Below are positions 25,177 through 33,324 of a DNA stretch of 64,000 bases, piece by piece (the first letter of the stretch is position 1; each line of letters starts with the position of its first letter). The notes beneath the pieces are model-generated. The model was given only the letters and a program-made list of their open reading frames with translations. It made no database searches and was not told the origin of the DNA. Source of the DNA: a bacterium (lineage in GTDB: Bacteria; Armatimonadota; Fimbriimonadia; Fimbriimonadales; Fimbriimonadaceae); the NCBI GenBank assembly GCA_027485645.1, contig JAIXQR010000001.1, positions 489,632-553,631 of the forward strand. The letters run 5' to 3'. A program made the position numbers and the translations under genes.

Positions 25177-25986
25177 TTACTTGCCCTCGTTTGCGCTGCT
25201 ACGGGTGGCGTGAGCGTTCCATCCCTTCAGAGCAAGCCTCTCGTTCGGGTGGTTGAAGCCCGGCTCCATCACGTCGTTTCCGGCGTGAAGTTGGACGAGG
25301 ACGGTCTTGCGGACTTCGGACGAGCGATTGGGCATGGAGCCGTGGATGGTGAAGTAGTGGAAGAAAAGGACGTCTCCTGGCTCGGCTTCAACGATGGTCG
25401 CGTTCTCAAGGGGGTACTGAAGGAGCAGTTCGTTTTCCGCACTGCCGTAGGTGTCGTCGACTCGGCCAAGTTTATGTGATCCCGGATAGACCCGGAGGCA
25501 ACCCATCTCGTCAGTCGCCTTTGAGACATGGATGATGCCAGCAATCATGCTGTCGAGCTTGGTGGGGAAGTAGTTCCAGTCCTGGTGCATGGGGAACGGA
25601 GCACCGAGTTCACTTGGCTTTTGGAACAGCTTGCTGTGGTGCAGGATGATGTCGGGTCCGAGGATGTCAGCCGCGACGCCAAGAAACTTCTCGTGCATCA
25701 TGGCGCGCAGCCAAGCGGCGCTGTACTGCTGGACGTTGTGGGTGTGGATGACTACCAGGTCCTTCGCTCCGATTCGGTCGACTTCTGGGCCAGACCAGGC
25801 GGCGTTAACGTGCTCACCGCTGTTGAGAAGCTGGGAAACGATTCGGTCAAAGTCGGCTTCAAGCTCCGCGACTTCGGCCGGGGAGAAAACGCCTTTCGCG
25901 AGGTAGAAACCGTTCTCGGCGAACGATCGACCGATCTCGGTATCGGGGACGGGAGGAGTAAACGGTTGGGTGGCATCGACGGACAT
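25177..25986 (-). CDS. Phytanoyl-CoA dioxygenase (PhyH) family protein
   Basis: The 269-residue Fe(II)/2-oxoglutarate oxygenase has a double-stranded beta-helix fold. The iron triad is visible as HxD in PMHQDWNYF and the distal His in FTIHGSMPNRS; the following Arg residues probably bind 2-oxoglutarate. GCLRVYPGSHKLG and EPGDVLFFHY are classic PhyH motifs. Substrates in the family range from acyl-CoAs to small metabolites, and none is indicated here. It is first in a two-gene unit with the DinB gene and starts at an ATG with TAAGAT 7 nt upstream. Confidence 0.87.
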   Translation of the reverse strand: MSVDATQPFTPPVPDTEIGRSFAENGFYLAKGVFSPAEVAELEADFDRIVSQLLNSGEHVNAAWSGPEVDRIGAKDLVVIHTHNVQQYSAAWLRAMMHEKFLGVAADILGPDIILHHSKLFQKPSELGAPFPMHQDWNYFPTKLDSMIAGIIHVSKATDEMGCLRVYPGSHKLGRVDDTYGSAENELLLQYPLENATIVEAEPGDVLFFHYFTIHGSMPNRSSEVRKTVLVQLHAGNDVMEPGFNHPNERLALKGWNAHATRSSANEGK

Positions 25987-25993
25987 TGCCGCT

Positions 25994-25999
25994 ATCTTA
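25994..25999 (-). promoter_or_regulatory. -10-like TAAGAT, 7 nt before ATG 25986
   Basis: TAAGAT on the minus strand ends 7 nt before the PhyH start codon. Confidence 0.42.
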
Positions 26000-26045
26000 G
26001 ACCAAAGCCGCCCCGGTGCGAAGGGGGCAGGTACCGTCTTAGCGG

Positions 26046-26219
26046 ATGTTGCGCGAAGATGATCTGTTACTGGTGATGGGGATCATTGCGGGGGCCATTC
26101 TCACCGCGGTCGCGATTGGTGGCGTGTTCTTTTTGAAGTGGCGAAATCGGGACCGAGTTGTTCGTCAAAAGCAGAAGGAGCACGAAGTTGAGAAGGACGA
26201 ACGGACCGGAAACGCCTAG
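26046..26219 (+). CDS. 57-residue single-pass membrane protein before the MCE gene
   Basis: This short frame encodes MLREDDLLLVMG, a 20-residue hydrophobic helix (IIAGAILTAVAIGGVFFL), then a highly charged tail with KWRNRDRVVRQKQKEHEVEK. The charge pattern predicts a single membrane anchor with a cytoplasmic C-terminus. TACCGT lies 8 nt before the ATG. The gene ends 33 nt before the MCE gene, so it may be a small partner of that transport protein. It has no recognisable family. Support is composition, spacing and context only. Confidence 0.5.
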   Translation: MLREDDLLLVMGIIAGAILTAVAIGGVFFLKWRNRDRVVRQKQKEHEVEKDERTGNA

Positions 26220-26239
26220 GGCCGCAATTCTGTCGGTGC

Positions 26240-26245
26240 TAATCT
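26240..26245 (+). promoter_or_regulatory. -10-like TAATCT, 7 nt before ATG 26253
   Basis: TAATCT and seven bases precede the MCE start codon, so the gene may have its own promoter downstream of the small membrane protein. Confidence 0.38.
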
Positions 26246-26252
26246 ATCGGTA

Positions 26253-27701
26253 ATGCAGAGCGCGGCACGGGTCGGTTTTTTTGTAGTGATCTTTCTAGGC
26301 TTGCTGCTCGGCGCCTACGCCGTGCTGGGGCAAAGCGTGTTCGCGCCGAAGCTATCTCGCTACTACGCCGAGCTTGACGACGTTGCTGGCATGGCGCCTG
26401 GATCCCGCATTTTGGTGGCAGGCGTTAAGGTGGGGACCATTGGGGATGTGGAGCTGGTTTCTCCCACGAAGGCTCGTTTGACGCTGCTTCTGGACCCCAA
26501 ATTCAAGCTTCCTGAAGGGACCATCGCTGAAGTACCAACTTCGCTGATCGGATTTGGAGACAGCGCGCTTCTGCTCAAGCCACCGGTCGAATCCCGCGGG
26601 TTTGTCGCCGAGGGCGGCACCATTGCCGGGCGCAAAGCCGGAGCCTTGGACGGAATTTTGCCGGATACCGAGCAGACGATGAAGGAGCTTAACGCCACCT
26701 TGGTTGAAGCTCGAAAGGTGCTGGCCGATCCTGCGCTGACTAGCGACGTTAAGAAGTTGCTGAGCAACACCCAAAAGACCATCGGTAGTTTTGGCCGCTT
26801 GGCCGACCGAATGGACATGTTGCTCGCCAAGAATGACCGCTCGGTGAACCTCGCATTGACGCGCGGTGCAGCGGCCGTTGCCGACGTTCAGAGAATCACC
26901 GCTTCCGTCGCGAAGATGATGGAAGAGGGGACGATTCAGAAGGATACGAAACAGATCCTAGGTCAGCTAGTTGAGACGAGTAAGAAGGCGGATCAGCTGG
27001 TCGCTAACATGAATTCGCTGGTCGCCGATGGCAGCATCAAGCAGACAACGGCAAACGTGGCCGAGATCACGAACACCGGCAAGAGCATCGCGGCGAACGT
27101 TGACGAAATGACGAAGACCGGCAAGTCGATCGCCGAGAAGGCGGACAAGATCACGGAGAATGGCGTGGCCATTTCCGCAAACGTCGTCGACCTCACGGAG
27201 CGCACGAAGAAGGTGATTGATGGCGCGGTTGAGATTGAGGGGCAAGTGAAGGGGCTGCTCGATAAGCTGGGCGGCGTGCTGGGGCCGAACAAAGGGCCAA
27301 AGATTCCGCCGGTCACCACGACGATGGACCTGATGCGAGAAACCGAGCCAGGTCGGTACCGAACCGACTTCAATGCCCGAATCGGCATTGGCCAAGGAAA
27401 CACGATTGATATCGGCCTGTTCGATGGCTTTGAAGGGAACAAGCTGACCTTCCAGTACGGCACGCCCGTAGATTCAAAACTGAGCTATCGCTATGGCATT
27501 TATGCGGCAAAAGCGGGAGTTGGGGTAGATTATCAAATCGCGCCGAAGTTATTCCTGCGAAACGACCTTTGGAACATTAACAATCCAAGGTACGACGCTC
27601 GGCTTCGCGCAGATTTTGGTGGCGGGCTTTACGGCTGGATGGGCATGGATCGCATCTTCCAGAAGAACAGTCCGACCTTTGGAATCGGAATTCGACGATA
27701 G
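26253..27701 (+). CDS. MlaD/MCE-domain lipid-transport protein with long coiled coil
   Basis: The 482-residue protein has one N-terminal membrane anchor (about 8-28). An MCE/MlaD domain follows (about 35-125), with VAGMAPGSRILVAGVKVGTIG, SLIGFGDSALLL and GGTIAG. A helical region of about 200 residues (130-345) has repeats of NVAEITNTGKSIAANVDEMT type. The last 110 residues are beta-rich (YRTDFNARIGIGQGNTIDIG, KLSYRYGIYAAKAGVGVDYQ) and resemble outer-membrane-type strands. MCE proteins form hexameric tubes that shuttle phospholipids between membranes. No MlaE or MlaF gene is adjacent. The beta-rich end suggests contact with an outer membrane; this is inference. Confidence 0.85.
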   Translation: MQSAARVGFFVVIFLGLLLGAYAVLGQSVFAPKLSRYYAELDDVAGMAPGSRILVAGVKVGTIGDVELVSPTKARLTLLLDPKFKLPEGTIAEVPTSLIGFGDSALLLKPPVESRGFVAEGGTIAGRKAGALDGILPDTEQTMKELNATLVEARKVLADPALTSDVKKLLSNTQKTIGSFGRLADRMDMLLAKNDRSVNLALTRGAAAVADVQRITASVAKMMEEGTIQKDTKQILGQLVETSKKADQLVANMNSLVADGSIKQTTANVAEITNTGKSIAANVDEMTKTGKSIAEKADKITENGVAISANVVDLTERTKKVIDGAVEIEGQVKGLLDKLGGVLGPNKGPKIPPVTTTMDLMRETEPGRYRTDFNARIGIGQGNTIDIGLFDGFEGNKLTFQYGTPVDSKLSYRYGIYAAKAGVGVDYQIAPKLFLRNDLWNINNPRYDARLRADFGGGLYGWMGMDRIFQKNSPTFGIGIRR

Positions 27702-27764
27702 GTCCAATCTGGACCGAGCGTGACCCGGCATGCCTGGTCAAGCCCTGACGATACAAGGAGCAAA

Positions 27765-28268
27765 ATGAAAGTAATTCTCAAGCAAACCGTGCCTAAGGTT
27801 GGAAAAGAAGGCACCGTAGTCAATGTCGCGGACGGATTCGCCCGCAACTTCCTCTTCCCACGCGGACTCGCGTACCTCGCCGACAAGAAGCAGATCGAAG
27901 CGCTGAACAAGCGAAACGAGCGAGTTGCGGCTAAGACCGCCGGCCTCAAAGCCGACGCTGAAGCCCTCAAGGCGAAGATCGAAGGCAGCATCATCCGACT
28001 TCCTGGCCAGGTCGGCGCCATCCAAGGCAAGCTGTACGGTGCCATCACCGCACAGGACGTCACCGACGCGATCAAGGAACAGCTCGGTCTGTCCCTCGAA
28101 AAGAAGAACGTCGCGCTCGTCGAGCCAATCCGCCGCCTGGGCGAGTTCGCCGTCGAACTGGACCTTCACCGAGACGTCGATGCGAACATCACCGTCGTCG
28201 TCTTCGACCCGAACGCACCGGTAGTAGCCGCTCCGGTTGCCCCAGTCGAAGAAGCTCCGGCTGAGTAA
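27765..28268 (+). CDS. rplI: 50S ribosomal protein L9
   Basis: The 167-residue protein begins MKVILKQTVPKVGKEGTVVNVADGFARNFLFPRG in pieces typical of bL9, followed by the long central helix and a C-terminal domain (LEKKNVALVEPIRRLGEF). It binds 23S rRNA domain V and helps keep reading frame. The tail after residue 150 is an Ala/Pro/Glu extension. ATG 27765 is chosen over the frame start at 27720 because AAGGAG precedes it and family homology begins here. It stands apart from rpsF, ssb and rpsR, its usual neighbours, and ends in a strong terminator. Confidence 0.96.
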   Translation: MKVILKQTVPKVGKEGTVVNVADGFARNFLFPRGLAYLADKKQIEALNKRNERVAAKTAGLKADAEALKAKIEGSIIRLPGQVGAIQGKLYGAITAQDVTDAIKEQLGLSLEKKNVALVEPIRRLGEFAVELDLHRDVDANITVVVFDPNAPVVAAPVAPVEEAPAE

Positions 28269-28280
28269 GTACTAGCAAGC

Positions 28281-28322
28281 AAAAAGCGCGTCCGAGGGCT
28301 AAGTGCTCCGGACGCGCTTTTT
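28281..28322 (+). terminator. Intrinsic terminator of rplI
   Basis: A 14-bp stem (28281-28294 with 28309-28322) has its G+C core in GCGCGTCCG and ends in a run of Ts. It starts 12 nt after the rplI stop. Confidence 0.9.
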
Positions 28323-28382
28323 TGTTTGTGGAAGGTGATCTCGTAGATCGCACTTTTCGGTTTGCACGAGTTTTGCGTTGGA

Positions 28383-28739
28383 TTACACGCAGGCGATGCT
28401 GATTGTGCCCGAGCGATTTTCAGTGGCTTTAGTGTGAATCAGGATGTCCACGTTCAAACCCATGTTCAGCACTCGAGACAGCAGCCATTCGGTTGAAAAC
28501 TCGCTGAGGCGACCGCGGATGATTTTTGAGACCTTCGGCTGATCAGTTCCCATGAGTTCTGCCGCCTGTTGCTGCGTCAATCCCTGAGATTGGATGATCT
28601 CGTGAATTGTGCTCGCAAGCTTTGCCTTGGTGAGCCTTTCTTCCGGATTTGGCAGATCCATATCCGCGAAAACGTTTCCGCTTCCGAAGAACACGGTTCC
28701 TTCTTCACCTTCGGTCAACAGTTGCATTGGTTGTTCCAT
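28383..28739 (-). CDS. Orphan XRE-type (HigA-like, COG5606-like) regulator
   Basis: The 118-residue protein has an N-terminal GSGNVFADMDLPNPEERLTKAKLA segment (in two parts) typical of HigA-like antitoxins paired with Gp49/HigB toxins. An HTH follows (LTQQQAAELMGTDQPKVSKIIRG), then a dimerisation region (FSTEWLLSRVLNMGLNVDILI). ATG 28739 is preferred over 28766 because AAAGG lies about 10 nt upstream. No toxin-like ORF is present on either side, so it is an orphan or acts on a toxin elsewhere. The family relation is inferred from motif resemblance. Confidence 0.75.
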   Translation of the reverse strand: MEQPMQLLTEGEEGTVFFGSGNVFADMDLPNPEERLTKAKLASTIHEIIQSQGLTQQQAAELMGTDQPKVSKIIRGRLSEFSTEWLLSRVLNMGLNVDILIHTKATENRSGTISIACV

Positions 28740-28799
28740 TCTGCGAGCCTTTCGTCTGCGGTCCAACTCTGGCTTTAGTATCGCAGCCCCTCATAAATT

Positions 28800-28835
28800 G
28801 ACGGGTCAGTGTGGCACTCGCCATACTGACCCGTC
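28800..28835 (-). terminator. Hairpin after the tricorn-like protease gene
   Basis: A 16-bp stem with one G-T pair (28800-28815 with 28820-28835, loop ACTC) lies 26 nt beyond the stop of the minus-strand S41 gene. An AATTTATGAGG sequence follows, so the T-tract is weak. Confidence 0.6.
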
Positions 28836-28861
28836 TGATCTCAATGAACGGCTAACTCAGC

Positions 28862-31800
28862 TCAGTACCGAATGTCGATCTTCGTTCGATCTGGGTACGC
28901 GGGCTTGATCGGTTTTGGATACTTGAACGTCGCGGCTTCCTTTAGGACTTCGGCGACGGCTCGCTCAAGCTGCGCGTCTCGGCCTTGGCGCCAGAGGTAG
29001 GGGTCCATTTCGACCTCGATGTCTGGCTCCACGCCCCAGCCTTCAACGTCCCAGGTTCCGTTCGGGTTGTAGAACGCTACGTCCGGTGCTCGGACAACGC
29101 CGCCGTCAACGAGTTCGAAGCCGAAGGCTCGGACGAGGCCGCCCCAGGTTCGCTTGCCGACAAGCTTTCCGACCTTTTGGTTTCGGAAGAGCCATGGGAA
29201 CATGTCTCCGCCCGAACCGGCCCACTGGTTGATGACCATGATCTTAGGTCCAAAGACGCTGACGCCCGGGGTTGGTCCGTCCTTTCCACTTCTCGGGGCA
29301 AATACACCCTGGAGCGTTCGGGTCATCTCGAGAACCATGTAGTCGTTGATCAGTCCGCCCTGGTTGAACCGCTCGTCGATCACCATTCCTTGCTTGTTCG
29401 ACTGGGCGTAGTAGTACCGGTTGAAGCTCGTCCAACCGCCGACGGTCGTGTCGGGAACGTGGACGTAGCCAATCTTTCCGCCGCTAAGCTTATCAACGAG
29501 GCGACGATTGTCCTCTCGCCAAGCGAGGGCGCGAAGGCCATTCTCGCTCGCAACGGGCACGACCGTCACTTCTCGGGAGCCCGCGCCATCAGGCTTCGGT
29601 CCGATCTTGATCTTGACCTGTTTGCCCGCTTTGGCCTCTAGCTTTTCGTAGATATCGCCTTGTTCGGTAAGGTCCTTGCCATCGATAGCGAGGATGTACT
29701 CACCGGCCACGGCGTTGACGCCGGGAGCGGTCAGCGGAGCTCGCGCACCGGGGTTCCAGTTCTCGCCGTTGTAGACCCGGGTTAGGCGGTAGCGACCATT
29801 CTCAAACGAGTAGTCGGCGCCAAGTAGTCCACCCGGAATGAACGGCTTGCCTGGAATGTCGCCGCCGTCGATGAACATGTGGCCGATGCTGAGCTCGCCT
29901 AGCATGTCGGTGAACAGGTAGTTCAGGTCGGCGCGGCTCGCGATGTTCTTCAGGAACGGTTCGTACCGACGCTCCATCTCGCCAGCGTTGATGCCGTGCA
30001 GGTTCGGGTCATAGAAGAAGATTCGCTCGTTTCGCCAAACTTCTTTGAACATCTGTCGCCATTCCTGGCGAGGGTCGATCTTGATCCGCATCCCGCTGAT
30101 TTCGAGCGGGGTTGGCGGCGCGGGGGCCACTGTACTGAGGATCTGAAGCTGACCCGCTTGGAGGATCAGGGCTTTGTCGCCGTTTGCGCTGACGTCAAGG
30201 AGCTGTACTCCGGTTCCGACCGGTTGAGGTCGGCGAGTAGCGAAGCTAAAGCGAAGAAGCGTCACCTGCGCGGGCGACGTTAGAGTTGCCCGAGGGGAAG
30301 AGTAGACCGCCAAGAACGAGCCAGGCGTTGCCGCTTCCAGTGCGGAGTAGTCGGCCGTTGGCATCGGGAGGGCGAGGATTCGCTGTGAAATGTCTTCGAA
30401 GTCGATGCTCACTTTGACCGCGGGCCGCGGGCCTCTTGGTCCACCCGGAGGGCCACCAGCTGGCGGACCACCGGCAGGCGGACCTCCAGCGGGAGGGGCA
30501 GTTGGCGGAGTTGCAGGAGGCGTCGGTGGGGTTGGTTCTTTGACCGCTTCCTCGTCGCTCTCAGGGCCCAGCGGGTTCTCGCCGTCCTTCTTGAGGACGA
30601 TGGCGTAAACGCTGCTGACCACGTTGAGGTTGGTGTAGCTGCTGATGTCCAGGTAGCTCGCTGCAGGGCCCGTGTTGGTGCTGGCGACAAAGTAGAGATG
30701 CTTCCCGTCTCGGTCAAACACCGGGTACTTCGCGTTGCTCAGACCGTCCGTGATCTGCGTGGTCTTCGCGGAATCGAGGCTGTAAACAAACACCGCATTC
30801 AGGTGATTGTCGAGGTCTCGAGCCCAAGTGAGCCAGCGCGAGTCCGGCGCCCAGCGCGGCACGATGTTGGTGTTCGGGTCTTCGTAAGTCCCGGTGTCCA
30901 CCTTGATGTTTCGCCCGGTCGATAGTTCGTGAATCCAAACGTTCTTCTTGTTGTCGGTGTAGGCGATCGCCTTGCTGTCGGGCGACCACACCAAAGTCGA
31001 GAAATACGAAAGTCCCTCGCCGAGGCGAACGCGCTTTTCTTCCTTGGTCGCGGGGTTGTGGAGAATGAGTTCGTACCAGCCGGTGGAATCGCTGATGAAG
31101 GCAATCGTTTGCCCGTCGGGCGACCAAGCGGGGAATCGCTCAGCCACGCCCTGTCGGCCGGTCAGTTCACGGATATCACCCTTGCTGGCGGGAACGGTCA
31201 AGATGTGCCCGCGGGATTCAACCACAACGCGCTGGCCGCTTGGAGACAGGCTCGCTCCCGAAATTCGGTTCGATAAGTCCTTAAACTGAGTGCGAACCTC
31301 GGGGAAGTCGGCAGAAATCGTAATGTCGACCCGCTGGCTGGTTCGCGTCTTGGGGTCGAAAAGGTGAATCGAGCCGAGCTTTTCGTAAACGATGGCCCCA
31401 GCCCCGGCGGTCGCAGACTTGATGTCGAAGCCAGCCGGAGGTACTTCCTCAACGACCTGACCAGACTTCTCGTCGTAGCTGTAGAGGCTCACCGGACCCT
31501 TCTTGTCGGAAAGGAAGTAGATCCGGTCGCCGATCCACATCGGCTGTTCATCGTTGGTGTTCTTTCGTGGAATCTCCTTCCACTTCGAATCCTTTAGGTC
31601 TGCGATCCAGATGGCATAGGTTTGCCCACCACGGTATCGCTTCCAGGCGTCTTGCCACTTGATGCCCGCGACATACGCAATTCGCTGGCCGTCTGGCGAG
31701 AGGGAGCCCATGCTGCCGGAAGGCAAAGGTAACGGCTTTGGCGTTCCGCCATTAACAGCCACGGTGAAAAGCCGCGGAAGAATGGTGTTGAGAAGCATTC

Positions 31801-32203
31801 CCGAGGTGATCAGAGCGCTCTTTCCATCGGGTGTCCATCCCGCGGCTCGATCGGTAGTCGGGTGGAAGGTCAATCGCTTTGGACTGCCGCCGGTTGCCGG
31901 CATGACAAACACGTCCTGGTTGCCGTCATATTCGCCGCTGAACAAGATTTGCGTACCGTCTGGCGAGAAGAATGGCTCAGATTCGATTCCGGCATCGGTG
32001 GTCAATCGCTGGGCCGCGCCGCCGGATCTGGGTACCGACCACAAATCACCGGCATATTCGAAAACGATGCTGGTTGCATTGACGGTGGGATGCTTCATGA
32101 GCATCGGGTTCGGACCAGGGTAAAAGGGGTCGTTGGCTTGGGTGGAAGTCACCCCCGCGGTTGCGGTATTTGCCAAAAGGACCGCGAAGGTTCCTAAAGT
32201 CAT
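28862..32203 (-). CDS. Tricorn-like S41 family protease, secreted
   Basis: The roughly 1113-residue protein has a signal peptide (MTLGTFAVLLANTATAG). It has two N-terminal beta-propellers made of WD40-like/TolB units (repeated SPDGQRIAYV and SPDGTQILFS patterns), a low-complexity PPAGG linker, a C1-like helical region, a PDZ domain (AGEYILAIDGKDLTEQG) and an S41 peptidase core. The nucleophile is the Ser in NQWAGSGGDMFP, near residue 997. Tricorn proteases degrade oligopeptides to smaller fragments; bacterial secreted forms are common in peptide-using organisms. ATG 32203 is chosen over 32254 because of signal-peptide position and the -10-like hexamer. Family length agrees. Confidence 0.92.
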   Translation of the reverse strand: MTLGTFAVLLANTATAGVTSTQANDPFYPGPNPMLMKHPTVNATSIVFEYAGDLWSVPRSGGAAQRLTTDAGIESEPFFSPDGTQILFSGEYDGNQDVFVMPATGGSPKRLTFHPTTDRAAGWTPDGKSALITSGMLLNTILPRLFTVAVNGGTPKPLPLPSGSMGSLSPDGQRIAYVAGIKWQDAWKRYRGGQTYAIWIADLKDSKWKEIPRKNTNDEQPMWIGDRIYFLSDKKGPVSLYSYDEKSGQVVEEVPPAGFDIKSATAGAGAIVYEKLGSIHLFDPKTRTSQRVDITISADFPEVRTQFKDLSNRISGASLSPSGQRVVVESRGHILTVPASKGDIRELTGRQGVAERFPAWSPDGQTIAFISDSTGWYELILHNPATKEEKRVRLGEGLSYFSTLVWSPDSKAIAYTDNKKNVWIHELSTGRNIKVDTGTYEDPNTNIVPRWAPDSRWLTWARDLDNHLNAVFVYSLDSAKTTQITDGLSNAKYPVFDRDGKHLYFVASTNTGPAASYLDISSYTNLNVVSSVYAIVLKKDGENPLGPESDEEAVKEPTPPTPPATPPTAPPAGGPPAGGPPAGGPPGGPRGPRPAVKVSIDFEDISQRILALPMPTADYSALEAATPGSFLAVYSSPRATLTSPAQVTLLRFSFATRRPQPVGTGVQLLDVSANGDKALILQAGQLQILSTVAPAPPTPLEISGMRIKIDPRQEWRQMFKEVWRNERIFFYDPNLHGINAGEMERRYEPFLKNIASRADLNYLFTDMLGELSIGHMFIDGGDIPGKPFIPGGLLGADYSFENGRYRLTRVYNGENWNPGARAPLTAPGVNAVAGEYILAIDGKDLTEQGDIYEKLEAKAGKQVKIKIGPKPDGAGSREVTVVPVASENGLRALAWREDNRRLVDKLSGGKIGYVHVPDTTVGGWTSFNRYYYAQSNKQGMVIDERFNQGGLINDYMVLEMTRTLQGVFAPRSGKDGPTPGVSVFGPKIMVINQWAGSGGDMFPWLFRNQKVGKLVGKRTWGGLVRAFGFELVDGGVVRAPDVAFYNPNGTWDVEGWGVEPDIEVEMDPYLWRQGRDAQLERAVAEVLKEAATFKYPKPIKPAYPDRTKIDIRY

Positions 32204-32210
32204 TCCGTTC

Positions 32211-32216
32211 ACTGTA
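32211..32216 (-). promoter_or_regulatory. -10-like TACAGT, 7 nt before ATG 32203
   Basis: On the minus strand TACAGT and seven bases precede the chosen start of the S41 protease, supporting the shorter N-terminus. Confidence 0.42.
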
Positions 32217-32281
32217 CGGTTCACAGGGCGGAATACGCAAGTTCCGCCCGGCATATCCTGCCAAAAGACCCCAAATTTAGG

Positions 32282-33244
32282 TTATTTTCCGGCCGGTGCT
32301 GGCTCATCCGGGCGAGGTAGCGGTTTCGGCCCGGTTCCATACGGCGAAGCCGGAATGAGCTTCATGCGATGAATCTTGGGTGGGTCATTCGGGCGATCGG
32401 CTTTGCCCACCGGAACCGCCCCAATTTTGAGCACGACTTCGGCACCCTTGATCAGCTGTCCAAACGCGGCGTACCGGCTGTCCAAGTGCTTGGTTCCTGC
32501 CCGGCTGAGGCAGACAAAGATTTGGCAACCGTTCGTATTTGGGTCGGTACTTCGGGCGATTGAGATCACGCCGAAGTCGTGCGGGAGGGTGCTGTTTTCA
32601 AGCGGGTAAGCCCAGCCAGGTCCGCCACTCCCGGTCCCCGCGGGGTCGCCGCCTTGGATCACGAACGGCGTACCGTCCGCACGCTTGGCAACCACGCGGT
32701 GGAAGATGGTGTCGTTGTACAAGCCGCCTTCAACGAAGCCTCGCACGTTGAAAGTCGTATTCGGAGCGGCATCTGGGCGGAGCCGAAACTCCATCTTTCC
32801 GAAGCTTGTTTCGATTACCAAGTTTCGATCTTGATAGGCGCGGTAGCCAGCGAACTCCTGATCTTCGTCCGGCACGAACTCGACCGTTTTTCCATCCGCC
32901 GCGAGTCGGGAAATTTGTGGGCTCGTCATCGGTTGCAGGACAAGCGGAGCGTCGGTGGGCTTGCCGTCGGCGACCAGTTGAACGTATTTGACCCCGTTTG
33001 GCTTGCTCGTCCAGAGCTCTGGAAACAGCTTGGCAAGGTCTTGGGTGCCGGACGAAGCAGCCTTAGTCGAGATCGGTGTGGCCTTACCGGCATCCCAAAG
33101 TTGAAGTTCAATGCGTTCGGCGCGCAAGGGCGGGCGTACTTGGACCTTAAAGGGCCGGTTGATGCCGTTGTAAAGCTGACTTGGAACGATGTCTGCCGGG
33201 GCAAGGACCGGGAGCAGCAGAAGGGATAGGCAGAGCGAGCGCAT
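32282..33244 (-). CDS. Secreted cyclophilin-type peptidyl-prolyl isomerase
   Basis: The 320-residue protein has a signal peptide (MRSLCLSLLLLPVLAPA), an N-terminal domain of about 120 residues of unknown type, and a C-terminal cyclophilin domain (about 140-305). Catalytic-fold motifs are visible: IFHRVV (active-site Arg), FVIQGGDPAGTGSGGPG, ISIARSTDPNTNGCQIFV and DSRYAAFGQLIKG. It would speed proline isomerisation of exported proteins. The tail is proline-rich. The gene has its own -10-like element and ends 78 nt before the S41 protease start. Confidence 0.9.
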   Translation of the reverse strand: MRSLCLSLLLLPVLAPADIVPSQLYNGINRPFKVQVRPPLRAERIELQLWDAGKATPISTKAASSGTQDLAKLFPELWTSKPNGVKYVQLVADGKPTDAPLVLQPMTSPQISRLAADGKTVEFVPDEDQEFAGYRAYQDRNLVIETSFGKMEFRLRPDAAPNTTFNVRGFVEGGLYNDTIFHRVVAKRADGTPFVIQGGDPAGTGSGGPGWAYPLENSTLPHDFGVISIARSTDPNTNGCQIFVCLSRAGTKHLDSRYAAFGQLIKGAEVVLKIGAVPVGKADRPNDPPKIHRMKLIPASPYGTGPKPLPRPDEPAPAGK

Positions 33245-33250
33245 CCGGGC

Positions 33251-33256
33251 ATTGTA
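33251..33256 (-). promoter_or_regulatory. -10-like TACAAT, 6 nt before ATG 33244
   Basis: TACAAT on the minus strand ends 6 nt before the cyclophilin start codon. It is one of the best matches to a -10 consensus among these sites. Confidence 0.5.
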
Positions 33257-33324
33257 GCGGCAAAATCGCTGACCCCAGCAAGCCTTCGTGAAAGAGCATA
33301 GAATGGGGACGGAGTGGACGAAAA

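Noticed and set aside
28383-28861. Possible toxin-antitoxin pair around the XRE gene
   Set aside because: No second ORF of toxin size exists on either strand next to it.
30437-30503. Short tandem repeat of GGCGGACC-type units
   Set aside because: It encodes a PPAGG linker in the tricorn-like protease, so it is not a regulatory or CRISPR-like repeat.
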